From Amphiduros pacificus (lineage: Eukaryota; Annelida; Polychaeta; Phyllodocida; Hesionidae), in NCBI GenBank assembly GCA_949316495.1, contig OX439002.1, forward strand, positions 7,843,501 to 7,907,500: a stretch of DNA of 64,000 nucleotides, read 5' to 3'. Below, one piece after another: positions 44,467 through 54,800 of this stretch. Positions within the stretch are counted from its first letter, which is position 1, and each line of letters starts with the position of its first letter. The notes under the pieces were generated by a model that was not told where the DNA came from, did no database searches, and saw nothing but the letters and a program-made list of their open reading frames with translations. Both the position numbers and the translations under genes were made by a program.

Positions 44467-44868
44467 CTAACATGTGGTTGTGTTGGCCAAGGCAGTGCAG
44501 CCTGTTTCTTCGTGGATACAAATTTCATACCAATCATCTGGCAGAAACAATCCACAAATTGAGCACTCAAAAGTACTGGCTGAGATTCTCACTAGTGGTC
44601 CATCCATGTCCTGTGTATCATTTTGTAGAGGAGGGGGACAGCAGTCGCAGTCCTCATATGGGTGGCACCACACTCCGCAGACTGTGCATTCACCTGTTTC
44701 CTCTAAAGGCAACCATGCAAAGTTGCATTCACACGATTCACCCATCGTACACCACATGCCACAGGCAGCACACTCCGTCCAGGTACAGGCAATGTTGCAT
44801 CCACATGATTCGCCCATGGTGCACCACATGCCACAGGCAGCACACTCCATCCATGTTAACATTTTCAT
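44467..44868 (-). CDS. Cys-rich zinc-knuckle-type protein, 133 aa (copy B)
   Basis: Identical in protein sequence to the copy at 42449-42850, with the same four Cys-rich units and the same promoter arrangement. Complete identity despite small non-coding differences points to a very recent duplication, or to selection for the same protein, and doubles the gene dose. Confidence 0.8.
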   Translation of the reverse strand: MKMLTWMECAACGMWCTMGESCGCNIACTWTECAACGMWCTMGESCECNFAWLPLEETGECTVCGVWCHPYEDCDCCPPPLQNDTQDMDGPLVRISASTFECSICGLFLPDDWYEICIHEETGCTALANTTTC

Positions 44869-44921
44869 AGTTGGTTGGTATTTTCAAGAAAGAAATAGTG
44901 AGTTGTCATCAAATTCTATGT

Positions 44922-45078
44922 CTATATATACAATAAAAAAGTGTGCATAACTAATTTGATGTGTCTGATATATAGTTATGCAAATGATCAGTTCTTTTGA
45001 ATAAGTAATGACTTTAAAGAGGTCCAAAAACAAATTTTGTGCATAATTAATTAGACAACATCTGTTGTATATAAATGT
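44922..45078. promoter_or_regulatory. Divergent promoter with octamer and GTGCATA elements (copy B)
   Basis: Same arrangement as 42904-43060: TATATATA facing the Cys-rich gene, GTGCATA elements at 44943 and 45039, an ATGCAAAT octamer between them and a TATATAAA facing the small plus-strand gene. Confidence 0.55.
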
Positions 45079-45139
45079 TAGAAGTTAGATGGGTTTCGTC
45101 AGTCTGGAAAGAAGTCTTCGTGTCTCCACATCATCTACT

Positions 45140-45415
45140 ATGAACAACAGAATCATGCAGAATACTGGGTGCAACTCTGAGAATGACCACACCAACTACA
45201 AAGTTGAAGATCAGAATAATTGGCCACCGCCATCAACAACGTGGGCATATTTGCGCACTTATAAGACATGGGTGAAATTCGTGGAATGCAAGGATTGTTA
45301 CAGCCTTGTGCTGTTTCAGGGTCAAGAACACATGTGCCCTGATGTACATCCTGATAATTGGAGAGACTGTTCCTTTTTGAAAATTTTATTGAACGATATC
45401 ACCAAAACATGCTAA
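45140..45415 (+). CDS. Small zinc-finger-type protein, 91 aa (copy B)
   Basis: The open frame extends back to 45089, but ATG 45140 (MNNRIMQNTG) corresponds to the start in copy A. From residue 8 on it is nearly identical to copy A, including CxxC and HxC. The N-terminal few residues differ through small length changes, the most visible protein-level difference between the two copies. Confidence 0.65.
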   Translation: MNNRIMQNTGCNSENDHTNYKVEDQNNWPPPSTTWAYLRTYKTWVKFVECKDCYSLVLFQGQEHMCPDVHPDNWRDCSFLKILLNDITKTC

Positions 45416-45522
45416 CATGTTTTAATCAAATAAATAACTGATGACTGGAGAGACAGTTCCTTTTTGGAAATTTTATTGAATGATATAGCCAAAACATGCT
45501 TACATGTTTTAATCAAATAAAA
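45352..45522 (+). repeat. Duplicated gene end with polyA signal (copy B)
   Basis: Same pair of about 86-base units as at 43354-43524, with the palindrome and AATAAA in each. Confidence 0.65.
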
Positions 45523-45562
45523 TATTTTGACAAAACTCCACATTCTTTGTTCAAGTTTTATT

Positions 45563-47821
45563 TCATATAGAAAAAAACAATGATAACATGATAATAATAA
45601 TTTGTAGATCATTCCTATTTCCATTTGAATAAATATTTTGAAAATGGCAAGATTTCTTTGCATGGTCACTCCCATTGCTTGTATCATTATCCATTGCACT
45701 TGCTGTTTTCAGTGACATTTTGTTCCCATTCTCTGTCCCCCCATATTCAACCTCATTACCCGAGACCTCATTCTCCACACTGACATTGTGGTTTTCTTCT
45801 AAATTCAATGTCAGATTAGCTAGTGTTGTTGTGTTAGAACTATTGATATTTTGATATGAAAATACGTTTTCATCAATTGTATCTGGAAAAAGTGATGTGT
45901 TTGATTTGCTAGTGAAATGAGGGCTCAATTCCGTATCAACTTGAACAGTTCTGTCAGTTTCTGTGTCAGTCTTGCCACTCCTTCCATCTGAGTACTGTAA
46001 GATATTGCTCTGAGTGGGTATGACAGATGAAGATCCCTCTTTATTGCTTTGACTGGCCCATCTACCACGCTCCCCCATGCTCTCATCCTCCTCAATGCTC
46101 TCGTCCTCCTCAAATGTGTCGTCACCACTCTCTACCCTTGCCTGTATAACAGAATCGTCCACTTCTGTTGTATGGCTGTCTCTGCTAATTGTGGAATCCA
46201 AAGGAGCATTTCTATCTATTAATTCTCTTGTGCTGTCCCCTTTTTTCTTTTTTACCATTAGATTTTTCCCACCCTCTATGGCCCCCCTTTCCGTCATAGA
46301 TGGGAAAATTTGTGTGGCAATGGATTCTTTTGTTTGAACACCATCTGTGGTGGTTGTTGTCAATTTACCATTATTTTCCACATCTATATTGGTTCTCTGG
46401 TCATCATTTGTCGTTTTTGGAGTGGTGCTTATCATATCTTCTGATTGTTTGGTGCGCACTTTCTCCCTTTCATCTTTATTTTTTCTATCTGTGGTTCCTG
46501 GGACCGTCTTGACTCTCTGGTCATCATATATCATTGTTGGAGTTGTACTTTCAACAACTGTCTTTGTTGTGCCCACATCTTCTGGCTGTGTAGTGCTCAC
46601 TCTCTCTTTCTCTAAATCAATGTTAGATTTTTGGTGACCAGATATCGTTGTTGGTGTGGTGCTCATTTCTTCGTGTGTACTTGAATCACGACTAATTTCC
46701 CTTTTGACAAGAGATGTACATGACTGCACGCCATTGTGTTGACATCCTTCACATTGCTTAAATGTGTCCTCCCTAATTTCCACTGTCATTGCGTTGTCCT
46801 TACTGTCCAACTGAAGAAGGTGGCTTCTTGACCAACCAGCCCACATATGGGCTATGTATAGCATTAAGGCCTTAGAAGGTGAAAGTGACACGGTGGAGTA
46901 ATTCCAGTCGATATCTCTGTCGCCTTGCATCTTGGCACAGAAAAAATTGTCCAACGGTAGTTTTCCTTCCACAGTTATGTTGTGGAAATTTTTACAGCCA
47001 GTGGGATAGATATCAGTCACTATTCCTACCATTTCTTTATTATTGGAATTTCTCATGACTAGCGAAATTGAGTTTGATGGGTACTCAAACAAGCTGATCT
47101 GCTCAACTCCCGAGACGAGAGTTTCGAGGGCAACCCCTATACAGAGCAACATATTTGAAGGATAATAAAATGCTCTTCTCATCGGTGTGAGTGAGGCATC
47201 CACATAATTACGTCTCAGAAAACTTGACTTCAGTGGACAAAATTTAGCGAAACTACTGTCTCCAAACATCATTGTTTGACAAGCTTCTTTGCATTCCCTT
47301 TTGTTGCAATAAACATCATGCTTGTAGCAAGTGCGCCTATCTCTGACAACCTCAGGCGTGAAAGCTCGAAGAGGTTGTTTCCAAATTAGCACCTCACATT
47401 TTAAAGGGTTGCCGTTTGCAGTTGCGTGTAGTGGGAATGGTGTGTACTTGATGACCTTAATGTTTCCATCGGTTGAATGAGAGGGTGAATGTAGCCTACC
47501 ACACAAAAACATTTTTCTTTTGGTGGAGGTTATATAATCTGAGTAACAGTGCTCAGAAGAAAGAGTAACATTGAATGTTTCAAGACTTTGTTTTGTATGT
47601 GAAGTATTTTCCAGCTTGTATGTGGCAATTATTTTTGATTTGTTGACGGCTACTTCCACACCACCGACTGGCCTCCGGGTTAAAAAACTTACACATAACA
47701 TACCAGTGTTTTTGATGACCCGCATCCTATTGATGTGAAGTTTACATGGAGATTTGGATAATACAGATGTAGCCATCATCATTAGGACAAAGAACAATTG
47801 AAAAATCAAGGGTTGCATCAT
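45563..47821 (-). CDS. Large mucin-like surface glycoprotein, 752 aa
   Basis: Signal peptide (MMQPLIFQLFFVLMMMATSVLS), then a Cys-rich domain of about 360 residues, a long Thr/Ser/Glu-rich region (about 380-720) with repeated STTPT-type words typical of O-glycosylation, and a short hydrophobic C-terminus (IIIIMLSLFF) without a cytoplasmic tail, preceded by small polar residues, which fits a GPI-anchor signal. The N-terminal domain (CKLHINRMRV...LCVSFL) is related to that of the gene at 49059-50405 (CNIRFQNMKV...LCGEFV). Probably on the virion surface. Its 3' end is duplicated upstream. Confidence 0.85.
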   Translation of the reverse strand: MMQPLIFQLFFVLMMMATSVLSKSPCKLHINRMRVIKNTGMLCVSFLTRRPVGGVEVAVNKSKIIATYKLENTSHTKQSLETFNVTLSSEHCYSDYITSTKRKMFLCGRLHSPSHSTDGNIKVIKYTPFPLHATANGNPLKCEVLIWKQPLRAFTPEVVRDRRTCYKHDVYCNKRECKEACQTMMFGDSSFAKFCPLKSSFLRRNYVDASLTPMRRAFYYPSNMLLCIGVALETLVSGVEQISLFEYPSNSISLVMRNSNNKEMVGIVTDIYPTGCKNFHNITVEGKLPLDNFFCAKMQGDRDIDWNYSTVSLSPSKALMLYIAHMWAGWSRSHLLQLDSKDNAMTVEIREDTFKQCEGCQHNGVQSCTSLVKREISRDSSTHEEMSTTPTTISGHQKSNIDLEKERVSTTQPEDVGTTKTVVESTTPTMIYDDQRVKTVPGTTDRKNKDEREKVRTKQSEDMISTTPKTTNDDQRTNIDVENNGKLTTTTTDGVQTKESIATQIFPSMTERGAIEGGKNLMVKKKKGDSTRELIDRNAPLDSTISRDSHTTEVDDSVIQARVESGDDTFEEDESIEEDESMGERGRWASQSNKEGSSSVIPTQSNILQYSDGRSGKTDTETDRTVQVDTELSPHFTSKSNTSLFPDTIDENVFSYQNINSSNTTTLANLTLNLEENHNVSVENEVSGNEVEYGGTENGNKMSLKTASAMDNDTSNGSDHAKKSCHFQNIYSNGNRNDLQIIIIMLSLFFSI

Positions 47822-48127
47822 AATATAGAGTTGGTCAGGTAATTACAATCGAAATTCATTGTTTATCACAAATATTCTTAGTTAAACCTTTCAACCCACA
47901 TACAAAGTACTTTCCTGGATGATGATTTCGGTTAGGCCCCTGTTTCTCTTACACAGAATTGACAAGTGTCCGAATAAAAAAGTAAAAAAACATAGAAATA
48001 GGTTTCAGACATGTTTATTAAAATTTTTTTAATAAATCATATATTCATCGAAGAATACATATTCCTGTGTCTTTCACATTCACAAACCATTTGTTTGCGG
48101 CATCTATGGTAAGCCTTTCAATCACTT
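47822..48127. other. Intergenic region with AT-rich polyA palindrome
   Basis: No gene seen. At 48014-48036 TTTATTAAAA and TTTTAATAAA face each other around a T run, giving polyA signals on both strands; the minus-strand one suits the RING gene ending at 48128. The part near 47822-47950 is likely the promoter of the 752-aa glycoprotein gene. Confidence 0.45.
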
Positions 48128-48847
48128 TTAGTTCAAAACATTGTGTTCAATAAACAGAACATCTTCAATGTGTTTCATGTCAACAAACAACTCGCCTTTC
48201 TCTTTCTCGCTTGTGCATCTATTGCAATACATGTCCCACATAATGTTGAACATTTGATGAATATGAAATTCTTTATTACCATCCTGTAAGAAAAGTGAGA
48301 CAGACGCACAATCATCACTGACAAGATAGCGACGGAAGAACACTCGCCCTGGAGTGGATAGAATTTGTCTCAACACGGGCAATCGATCTTTGTAGAGGGT
48401 GATGTTGATCAGAGAATACAAGAAGTGCAAGTCCATGTTGCTTATTGTATTCTTTTGTTCAGTCACATAATCCATCCAAGTGTGACGTTCTCGGAGATTT
48501 TTTGGTAACAGCAATTTGGCCATTCGCATCATGCACACAACAACCAGGTGGTGTTTGTTGACTGCCATACTACACAGAGGACAAAAAGTGCCAGCTGTAG
48601 GTCGACATTTGTGGTGGAAGAGGTGCCCACAACCAATGTACATCGTTACCATGCAGAACATTCCAATGCCCTGCTTACACTGGGTACACACATGCCCAGA
48701 ATGATGAAATTCTGAGACATTGTGAAATTCTGGAAAGGTTTTTTGTTTCTTTTGGATGTTCCCAATGTCACCATCAGACTTTCGCTTTCCATGTGTCATA
48801 GTTTGGTCTTTGTTGATCCTACACAATTCTTCTTCACTCATGCTCAT
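48128..48847 (-). CDS. RING finger protein, 239 aa
   Basis: ATG at 48847. The RING lies at about residues 53-95: CTQCKQGIGMFC, then IGCGHLFHHKC, then CPLCSMAV, giving the CxxC, CxH, HxxC and CxxC ligand pairs. Before it is a basic nuclear-type segment (KRKSDGDIGNIQKKQK). The C-terminal 140 residues are helical and not recognised. Likely an E3 ubiquitin ligase. Upstream on its promoter side is a GTGCATAATTAATGAG element at 48928. Confidence 0.8.
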   Translation of the reverse strand: MSMSEEELCRINKDQTMTHGKRKSDGDIGNIQKKQKTFPEFHNVSEFHHSGHVCTQCKQGIGMFCMVTMYIGCGHLFHHKCRPTAGTFCPLCSMAVNKHHLVVVCMMRMAKLLLPKNLRERHTWMDYVTEQKNTISNMDLHFLYSLINITLYKDRLPVLRQILSTPGRVFFRRYLVSDDCASVSLFLQDGNKEFHIHQMFNIMWDMYCNRCTSEKEKGELFVDMKHIEDVLFIEHNVLN

Positions 48848-49058
48848 TTATTTGAATAGCAGCTCTCAAGACAAGATATACTTGCAAAACAATATATTCT
48901 GTACTTTTATGCAACTTTTCACTTGATGTGCATAATTAATGAGCTTCGTGCAATTAGATATGCACACCATCCTTATTTAGAAGCAAACCAAATATGTTGA
49001 GCGTCCTTATTTGGAGGTGTGTGTGAGTGATTCAACTTTTTTCTTTTAACTTTCTTTA
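48848..49058 (-). promoter_or_regulatory. Promoter region of the RING gene with GTGCATA and CArG elements
   Basis: Contains GTGCATAATTAATGAG at 48928-48943, CCTTATTTAG at 48971-48980 and CCTTATTTGG at 49005-49014. The last is a perfect CArG box, CC(A/T)6GG, the site of serum response factor type proteins. Confidence 0.5.
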
Positions 49059-50405
49059 TCAATAAGACAAAATTGGGATGATGATGAATATCATTAAGAA
49101 GGTTGATGGCAGGGTTTGGGTGGAACCTCCTAATGCAAGCGTCTGTGTGTAATTCTTTTGAGACTCCATATGTAATTCATTTGCATCTGCTTCTCTCATG
49201 GCAATTCCACCATACCAATACCAGTCATCTTTGCACGAGATATAACCTCTACCCACAAACATTGTAGTACAAGACATCTTGCACTTTGAACATCTATGTG
49301 TAAGGGTAGTGTCTGAACAGGAGTGTAGTGGAGTTTTCAACATACGATGTGCAACAGGAAAGTATATATTAGATAATTCGAGTTGAAGATCGAGCCTATT
49401 TCCAGACACTGTCACTATCGTGTATCCAATCTTTCCATGGATACGGAAAGAGTCATCCTTCTTCAAAGATCTGTTAGGGGGTTTTGTGCAATACATGACT
49501 GGCTGCATCAATTTCAGATCAGCCGGTCGAATCCATGGGGATTTACTACCATAGCATTGATTGTTTATCGAGTTCATGGTTGATCTTACATTATGTTTTG
49601 GTTTGACACCCGATATTACATCGAATAAGATGTTGGTGGTATCGTCTTTCAGGGTAAAGAACCTGACATCAGGAGAGAGTTTGAAATTTAAATGGACACA
49701 CACAGCATTTTCATTTTCAATCGTGATCAGTCGTGTATCGAACACATCCAAATTATCACTGACTTTTTCAGAAAGTTTACACTTGCTAATCCTATTTGAT
49801 GATGAACAACCATACTCTTTTCCGTCTCCTATGGCCAGTGATGCACACCAAGCCTTACAGTCTTGCTGCGACTTTCCACGTCTGATGGCACAAGGAAGGG
49901 ATTCGTCGGACACTTTGTTGTCGGGAATGATGTATGCTCTGTTGTGATATTCAATACTGCACACCTTATGTCTCTTGTGGCCATCAAATGTGGAAGATAG
50001 TGTGGCTTTCTTTTGATGCAATCTCTTAAACATGATTTTGTCTAATTCTTTCACACGATTCGGTATGGCACCACAAAGGTATACTGATGTTTTAGAATCC
50101 ATCTGGGTGTGATTCATACCCACTGAGAACCGTCCAGTCTCATGACATACATTGTTTGAAAGCACCACTGTGAACATATCCTTTGGTTTCATTGGATCTG
50201 TTGTGGCTTCAAGGGTGAATGACCTGTTATTCATCATAATGCTTTCAGTGTAAGGGGGTTTGGTGATCACAAACTCCCCACAAAGGAGTCTTTTGTTGGG
50301 AACCACCTTCATATTTTGAAATCGTATATTACACTGAAAACCATCATCTGCTATAACTAGACTGGTTAGTCCTGCAGCAAGAAGTAGTAACAACAAGTTG
50401 ACCAT
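49059..50405 (-). CDS. Surface glycoprotein, 448 aa, paralogue of the 752-aa glycoprotein
   Basis: Signal peptide (VNLLLLLLAAGLTSLVIA), a Cys-rich ectodomain with several N-glycosylation sites (NRS, NHT, NYT), and a hydrophobic C-terminus (FLMIFIIIPILSY) with no cytoplasmic tail, after GGS, again like a GPI signal. Conserved Cys spacing with the 752-aa protein in the first 130 residues, including xYLCGAI against xFLCGRL, shows common descent; the mucin-like part is not present here. Envelope or cell-surface protein. Confidence 0.8.
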   Translation of the reverse strand: MVNLLLLLLAAGLTSLVIADDGFQCNIRFQNMKVVPNKRLLCGEFVITKPPYTESIMMNNRSFTLEATTDPMKPKDMFTVVLSNNVCHETGRFSVGMNHTQMDSKTSVYLCGAIPNRVKELDKIMFKRLHQKKATLSSTFDGHKRHKVCSIEYHNRAYIIPDNKVSDESLPCAIRRGKSQQDCKAWCASLAIGDGKEYGCSSSNRISKCKLSEKVSDNLDVFDTRLITIENENAVCVHLNFKLSPDVRFFTLKDDTTNILFDVISGVKPKHNVRSTMNSINNQCYGSKSPWIRPADLKLMQPVMYCTKPPNRSLKKDDSFRIHGKIGYTIVTVSGNRLDLQLELSNIYFPVAHRMLKTPLHSCSDTTLTHRCSKCKMSCTTMFVGRGYISCKDDWYWYGGIAMREADANELHMESQKNYTQTLALGGSTQTLPSTFLMIFIIIPILSY

Positions 50406-50412
50406 GTCTGGC

Positions 50413-51837
50413 TCATTCCTTTATCAGTTTGTCTACATAAATAGCCTTTGTTTTGCTATCCTTCCCAAGTAGTCTCATCATCGAGTGGTGCTCATCGTCG
50501 TGTTCATCTCGATCATCATAATTTTTGTACAAGGTTTTACCTTCTGATATTTCAACAAGTTCACTTTTACTGCCATCAATTCCTTCATCAACGAAAAGCT
50601 TATCTTCATTTTCCTCATGCTCCTCATCACCATGGCTCTCTCCCATATGAGGTGTCCCAATAATGATGTTTGATTTTCGTTTTGTCTGCATGTCTTCACA
50701 ATTTAACATTCTGTTCCCCTTTCTTCTTTTCACTACTTCCAGTTCTTCTTGTGTCAACACGTGCACTTGCCTTTGCACCAGATCAGAAAGACAGAGTATA
50801 TGATATGCATACTGTCGCATTTCGGCAAATGAAAAGTCAAACAGTTGGTCCAAAGACTTCCTAACTTTTATATGTATAGCATTTTCTCTACTTGTTCCCA
50901 ATTTCAGGTGAAATGGTCTGCAGCATAAGGTGTGTTTAGCACCCAGAGTGAGTTCACATATTGGAGCATGGAGAATGTGCCGGTTCTTTATTACAATTGG
51001 CTCTTCGTTCCTCCTAAGGTCTTCTGGAAAGTGAAAGATGTCATTGAAGGTTAAGCCACCTTTCGATGCCCAAAATGTCTTAATGTAATCCCCTTTATGG
51101 GCCACCCAACATCCACTGACTTGGTTAACCTTCACTCTGTCGAGAATTCTTTTCATGATGTGACATACAGCAGCAATTGGACGTCCCTTTATTCGACCAA
51201 TATAAGTCAGGTCAAAGTAATCTTTGCGAAGATCAATAAATTTGGCTCCAATTGTGTTCATCATGAACTCATTCAGGCTCCTCTGATGGTCATTGTGACT
51301 TCTATCGTACATGTACTCTTGCACATTCTCTACATCCACTTGATGTATTCCACCCTCTGATGTTTCGTCTAATAGCCGGTTATGAAATAGTATACGACCA
51401 GTGTCTGTGTCTTCCAATGAAATAATAAATTTTCTTGGATTGAATATAATGTAGCGTTTTCCATCATGAAAGCTGCGTAAGACCCCAATATATCCTTTAC
51501 CCCAATACTCCTCATACTTGCATTTAGTGCTTGGAATGTTTTCTATAGCTCTGGTCTCATCCCATATCTTACAGGCGGAAGGGTACCTCAGCGTGACTTT
51601 AATGTTATATAAAGGTTCTTTTGAGTGTTCAAGATGAACATCATCGACGCAATATATATATGGTACTGTAGATACCCCATCCCCCTCTGGATTACCATGG
51701 ATTGACGGAATGGGATCGTTAGGGTCCCAATCTGTCTTTGAGAGTCTACTGAACATCTCAGTGGGTACATATACAGAGCTAACTTCCATCTTGAATTTTG
51801 TTGGGTACATACAAAAACACAACGTCAATGCTTTCAT
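50413..51837 (-). CDS. Hypothetical protein with acidic C-terminal region, 474 aa
   Basis: ATG at 51837; a second ATG (MEVSSVYVP, 17th codon) would remove a somewhat hydrophobic leader. Globular part to about residue 385, then a basic patch (KRRKGNR, KRKSN) and an acidic Glu/Asp/His-rich tail. No domain recognised. It ends 8 bases before the glycoprotein gene on the same strand. The basic and acidic tail suggests a nuclear or tegument protein. Confidence 0.7.
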   Translation of the reverse strand: MKALTLCFCMYPTKFKMEVSSVYVPTEMFSRLSKTDWDPNDPIPSIHGNPEGDGVSTVPYIYCVDDVHLEHSKEPLYNIKVTLRYPSACKIWDETRAIENIPSTKCKYEEYWGKGYIGVLRSFHDGKRYIIFNPRKFIISLEDTDTGRILFHNRLLDETSEGGIHQVDVENVQEYMYDRSHNDHQRSLNEFMMNTIGAKFIDLRKDYFDLTYIGRIKGRPIAAVCHIMKRILDRVKVNQVSGCWVAHKGDYIKTFWASKGGLTFNDIFHFPEDLRRNEEPIVIKNRHILHAPICELTLGAKHTLCCRPFHLKLGTSRENAIHIKVRKSLDQLFDFSFAEMRQYAYHILCLSDLVQRQVHVLTQEELEVVKRRKGNRMLNCEDMQTKRKSNIIIGTPHMGESHGDEEHEENEDKLFVDEGIDGSKSELVEISEGKTLYKNYDDRDEHDDEHHSMMRLLGKDSKTKAIYVDKLIKE

Positions 51838-51864
51838 GATAAAATGGTCTTTATTTCATAAAAA

Positions 51865-54800
51865 TCAAAAATAATCTGAATAGAATGAATTTTTTCTGAG
51901 TTTTTGAATATAATCATCAATCTTCACTTTCAATTCTGCCCTGTCAACATTTAAAACAGTAGAGTCTGCCATATTACGTCTGTAAAATTTGATCATCAGA
52001 TCAATGAGTTCTTTTGCAAGCTTTCCCAGTCTTGTCTTTCTGCATACTCTCAACATAACAGCATCATCCCTCCCTTCCAGTTTCTTCAAAACAGAAGATC
52101 TTCCTGGTGTAGGGCAAAATGTCTGTACATGAAGATTTGCAGGCAAACCATTCTTGAAGAGGGTCTTGTTGATGTCAGCATATAGAGCCTTAAGCTTCTG
52201 AGATAGTTCTTGAATGGATAGATTGAAATATTCATCATTGCTATCACTTTCACTTTCCTGATCATTGAGTGAGAAGGGACTGGCAGATGAAGATACAGAT
52301 AGTTTGGTTGACAATCCATCCTGTGTTGCCTGTAACGGGGTTGTATGTTCCCGTCTATTGTCATACAGAACATGTTTTTCTTTTGAAATGTTGGAATATT
52401 GCTGTAAAAAATCCTCTAGAATATCACTCCTCTTCTTCACAAGGTGATCCATTGTCACACTATCACCAATATTTGAAAACCATTGTCGGTACAGTCGAAT
52501 CATCTGACCAAGCATGTTTCTAGCCATGTCTCGTACATTCAAGTGTCTGCTGACCGTATATTTGCATGCACGCTGGTCTCGTCTGACAAGTGTTGCTATA
52601 TTGTTGGATGTTGCACGGTTGAATCTCACCCACAATTGTCTTGGAAGACTCCCCCGGAACATTTCCTGATTTGCAAGCTTGTAAAGGTCACAAAGTCTAT
52701 CACAAACAAATCTTTCCTCATTCATATTTTTGTCATCATCAACCTCATCACATGAGTCATCTGTTCCTTGTTGATCGATTGATTCTTTTTTCTTAGCATT
52801 TTCAATGCTTTGTGCTTGACTGGCCAATCTCGACAGAAATTTCTTTTCCATAATATTGTCTAACCTTTCACTCTCCTTGGCTACTTTCATCTGCTCTCTA
52901 AGATAGTCTTGTTTTACCTCTGTGAGAGCACCTCTGGGGTGCTTGTGTGCTTGTTCTTTATCTCTTTTCTGATACAAATGTTTGAGAAATGAACAAACCA
53001 AGGATGGACGGCCTCCTTGACTAAAGAGGTTGACTGTGTCATGCAAACCAGTTCTGTCTCCATAAGATGTCCATGCCTCATGTTGACCACTCATTTGATC
53101 AAGTAACACAATATCTAGTTGCACATCAGGTTTATCTCTGAATATTGCACTGCATGCTTGAACATACAATTCTTTCAGATACCAGATGTCCATATTCCAT
53201 TCATCATTCTCCAAAAGGTACTTCTTAAGTCTATTCCCGTAGTCTATCAGATTGTCCAGTGCGTCTTCGTTCACCCCAACATCGGAAAATCTTTTTCTCC
53301 TTCTATAGGCAGTTGCTACAAGACAAACAAACTCCTTTGCCACTTCTGCACATTGTTGCCTTGTTTCAAGTGTAGACCACAAGTGTATCTTTGTTTTGCT
53401 CTCCATCATTTCATAAAGGTTATAAGTAACACCTGGACCAACGGTCAAATCACACCACTTCCGAAGCAAATGCCTAATCTGTGTCAATGCAATGTGATTG
53501 TAGATTTTTGATAAGAAGATATTGAATTCATTGGGGGACATTGGACTGACATCCCCGGGCTGAATCATGACTCCTCTGGTCCCCCCACAATTCTTTTCAT
53601 TTCTGTTTGATGAATTGTTTGATACAGTGTCACGCGCCTTTTCATCAAGTCTCGTGTCCACCAATTGCTCAACATCAGCTGCAATCTTCTCCTTGTATGT
53701 GAATTTTTCCAAGTCTTTCTGACATTCCTCTGATAGATTGCCTATGTCATTGCGAACCCTGAACTCCCTTGTTAATTCCTGAATAAATCCCTGCACCATG
53801 ACAACCCTACTAGGTGAACGAATCACTCTGATGGTAGTCTGTCCATTTTTATGCTCAATTGTGTTCATGGTTTCATCCTCTTCGTAAGGTTCAATCATTT
53901 GGATGAGTGGAGGGGGCAGGAGTGTGGTGTTTAAAAAGACATATTGAATTGCACGATCATAGACATTTTGTAAATACCATGTATCGATATCAAGTGTCCT
54001 ATACAGTGCTACCCATTTCATCAGATTGTCTTCATACCTTTTCAAATTGCTTTGGTCATTAAGCTTACATTGTTTGTTAAAGAGACTGACATAATCTCCA
54101 ATCAACTTAGGCGTAAGCAAGACTAAGTTTGATTCTAATCTAAAGCGTATTCTTTCTTTTTTCAGAAAAACATCAATTGTGTGGTGACGAATGTTTGGCC
54201 CCATCTGTATTTCACAGTTGTTGGGGAGGGTGTTTGCAAAAACAGTCTTGTTCATGTCATTATATATCTTAAGAAAGAAACCCATCAGGTCCATTTGTGA
54301 CACAACTGGTGGTTCTGAAGGTTGGCAAGATAGCAGCGGTGGCACAAAATGTTTGTTGCCAGGCCTGTAGCCAGTAATAGGAACCAATGATGCAATGTAT
54401 TCTTCTCTTTGTTTCTCTTCCCAATCTTTCCAATATTCTGCCACTGGTAGAGGTTTTTTGAACAGTTGGTCCACCCTCTGTCTGATTTCCCCAATTTCAC
54501 TCTTCAAAGCTGATATCAGAGAAGTGGATGTGCTTATTGGTCTTGAAACGAGATTGACCTTTCTTCTGCAGTAAGCACATTCGAAGTCATATGTCACATG
54601 ATTGGCTTCATACTCTCTCAAACAGTGGTGATGCATGTAATGGAAACATCCCCATAATACAGCAAGATCTTCAATATATATATTTTCAAGACAGATGACA
54701 CAATCTGTGATGCTTATATTTGTCGAGCTAGATGCAGATGAAATCAAATGTGATGCTGCAGTACTCTGATACTTATCAGTGTGTTGGCCACCTGGTTTGC

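Larger units (their letters stand above)
43981..45900. repeat. Direct duplication, copy B (about 1.92 kb)
   Basis: Second copy of the unit at 41963-43902. Its right end continues into the full glycoprotein gene, so this copy is next to the original context on the right while copy A keeps the original context on the left (kinase side). Non-coding parts at 43981-44466 hold the same AT-rich block and dyad as copy A. Confidence 0.9.
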
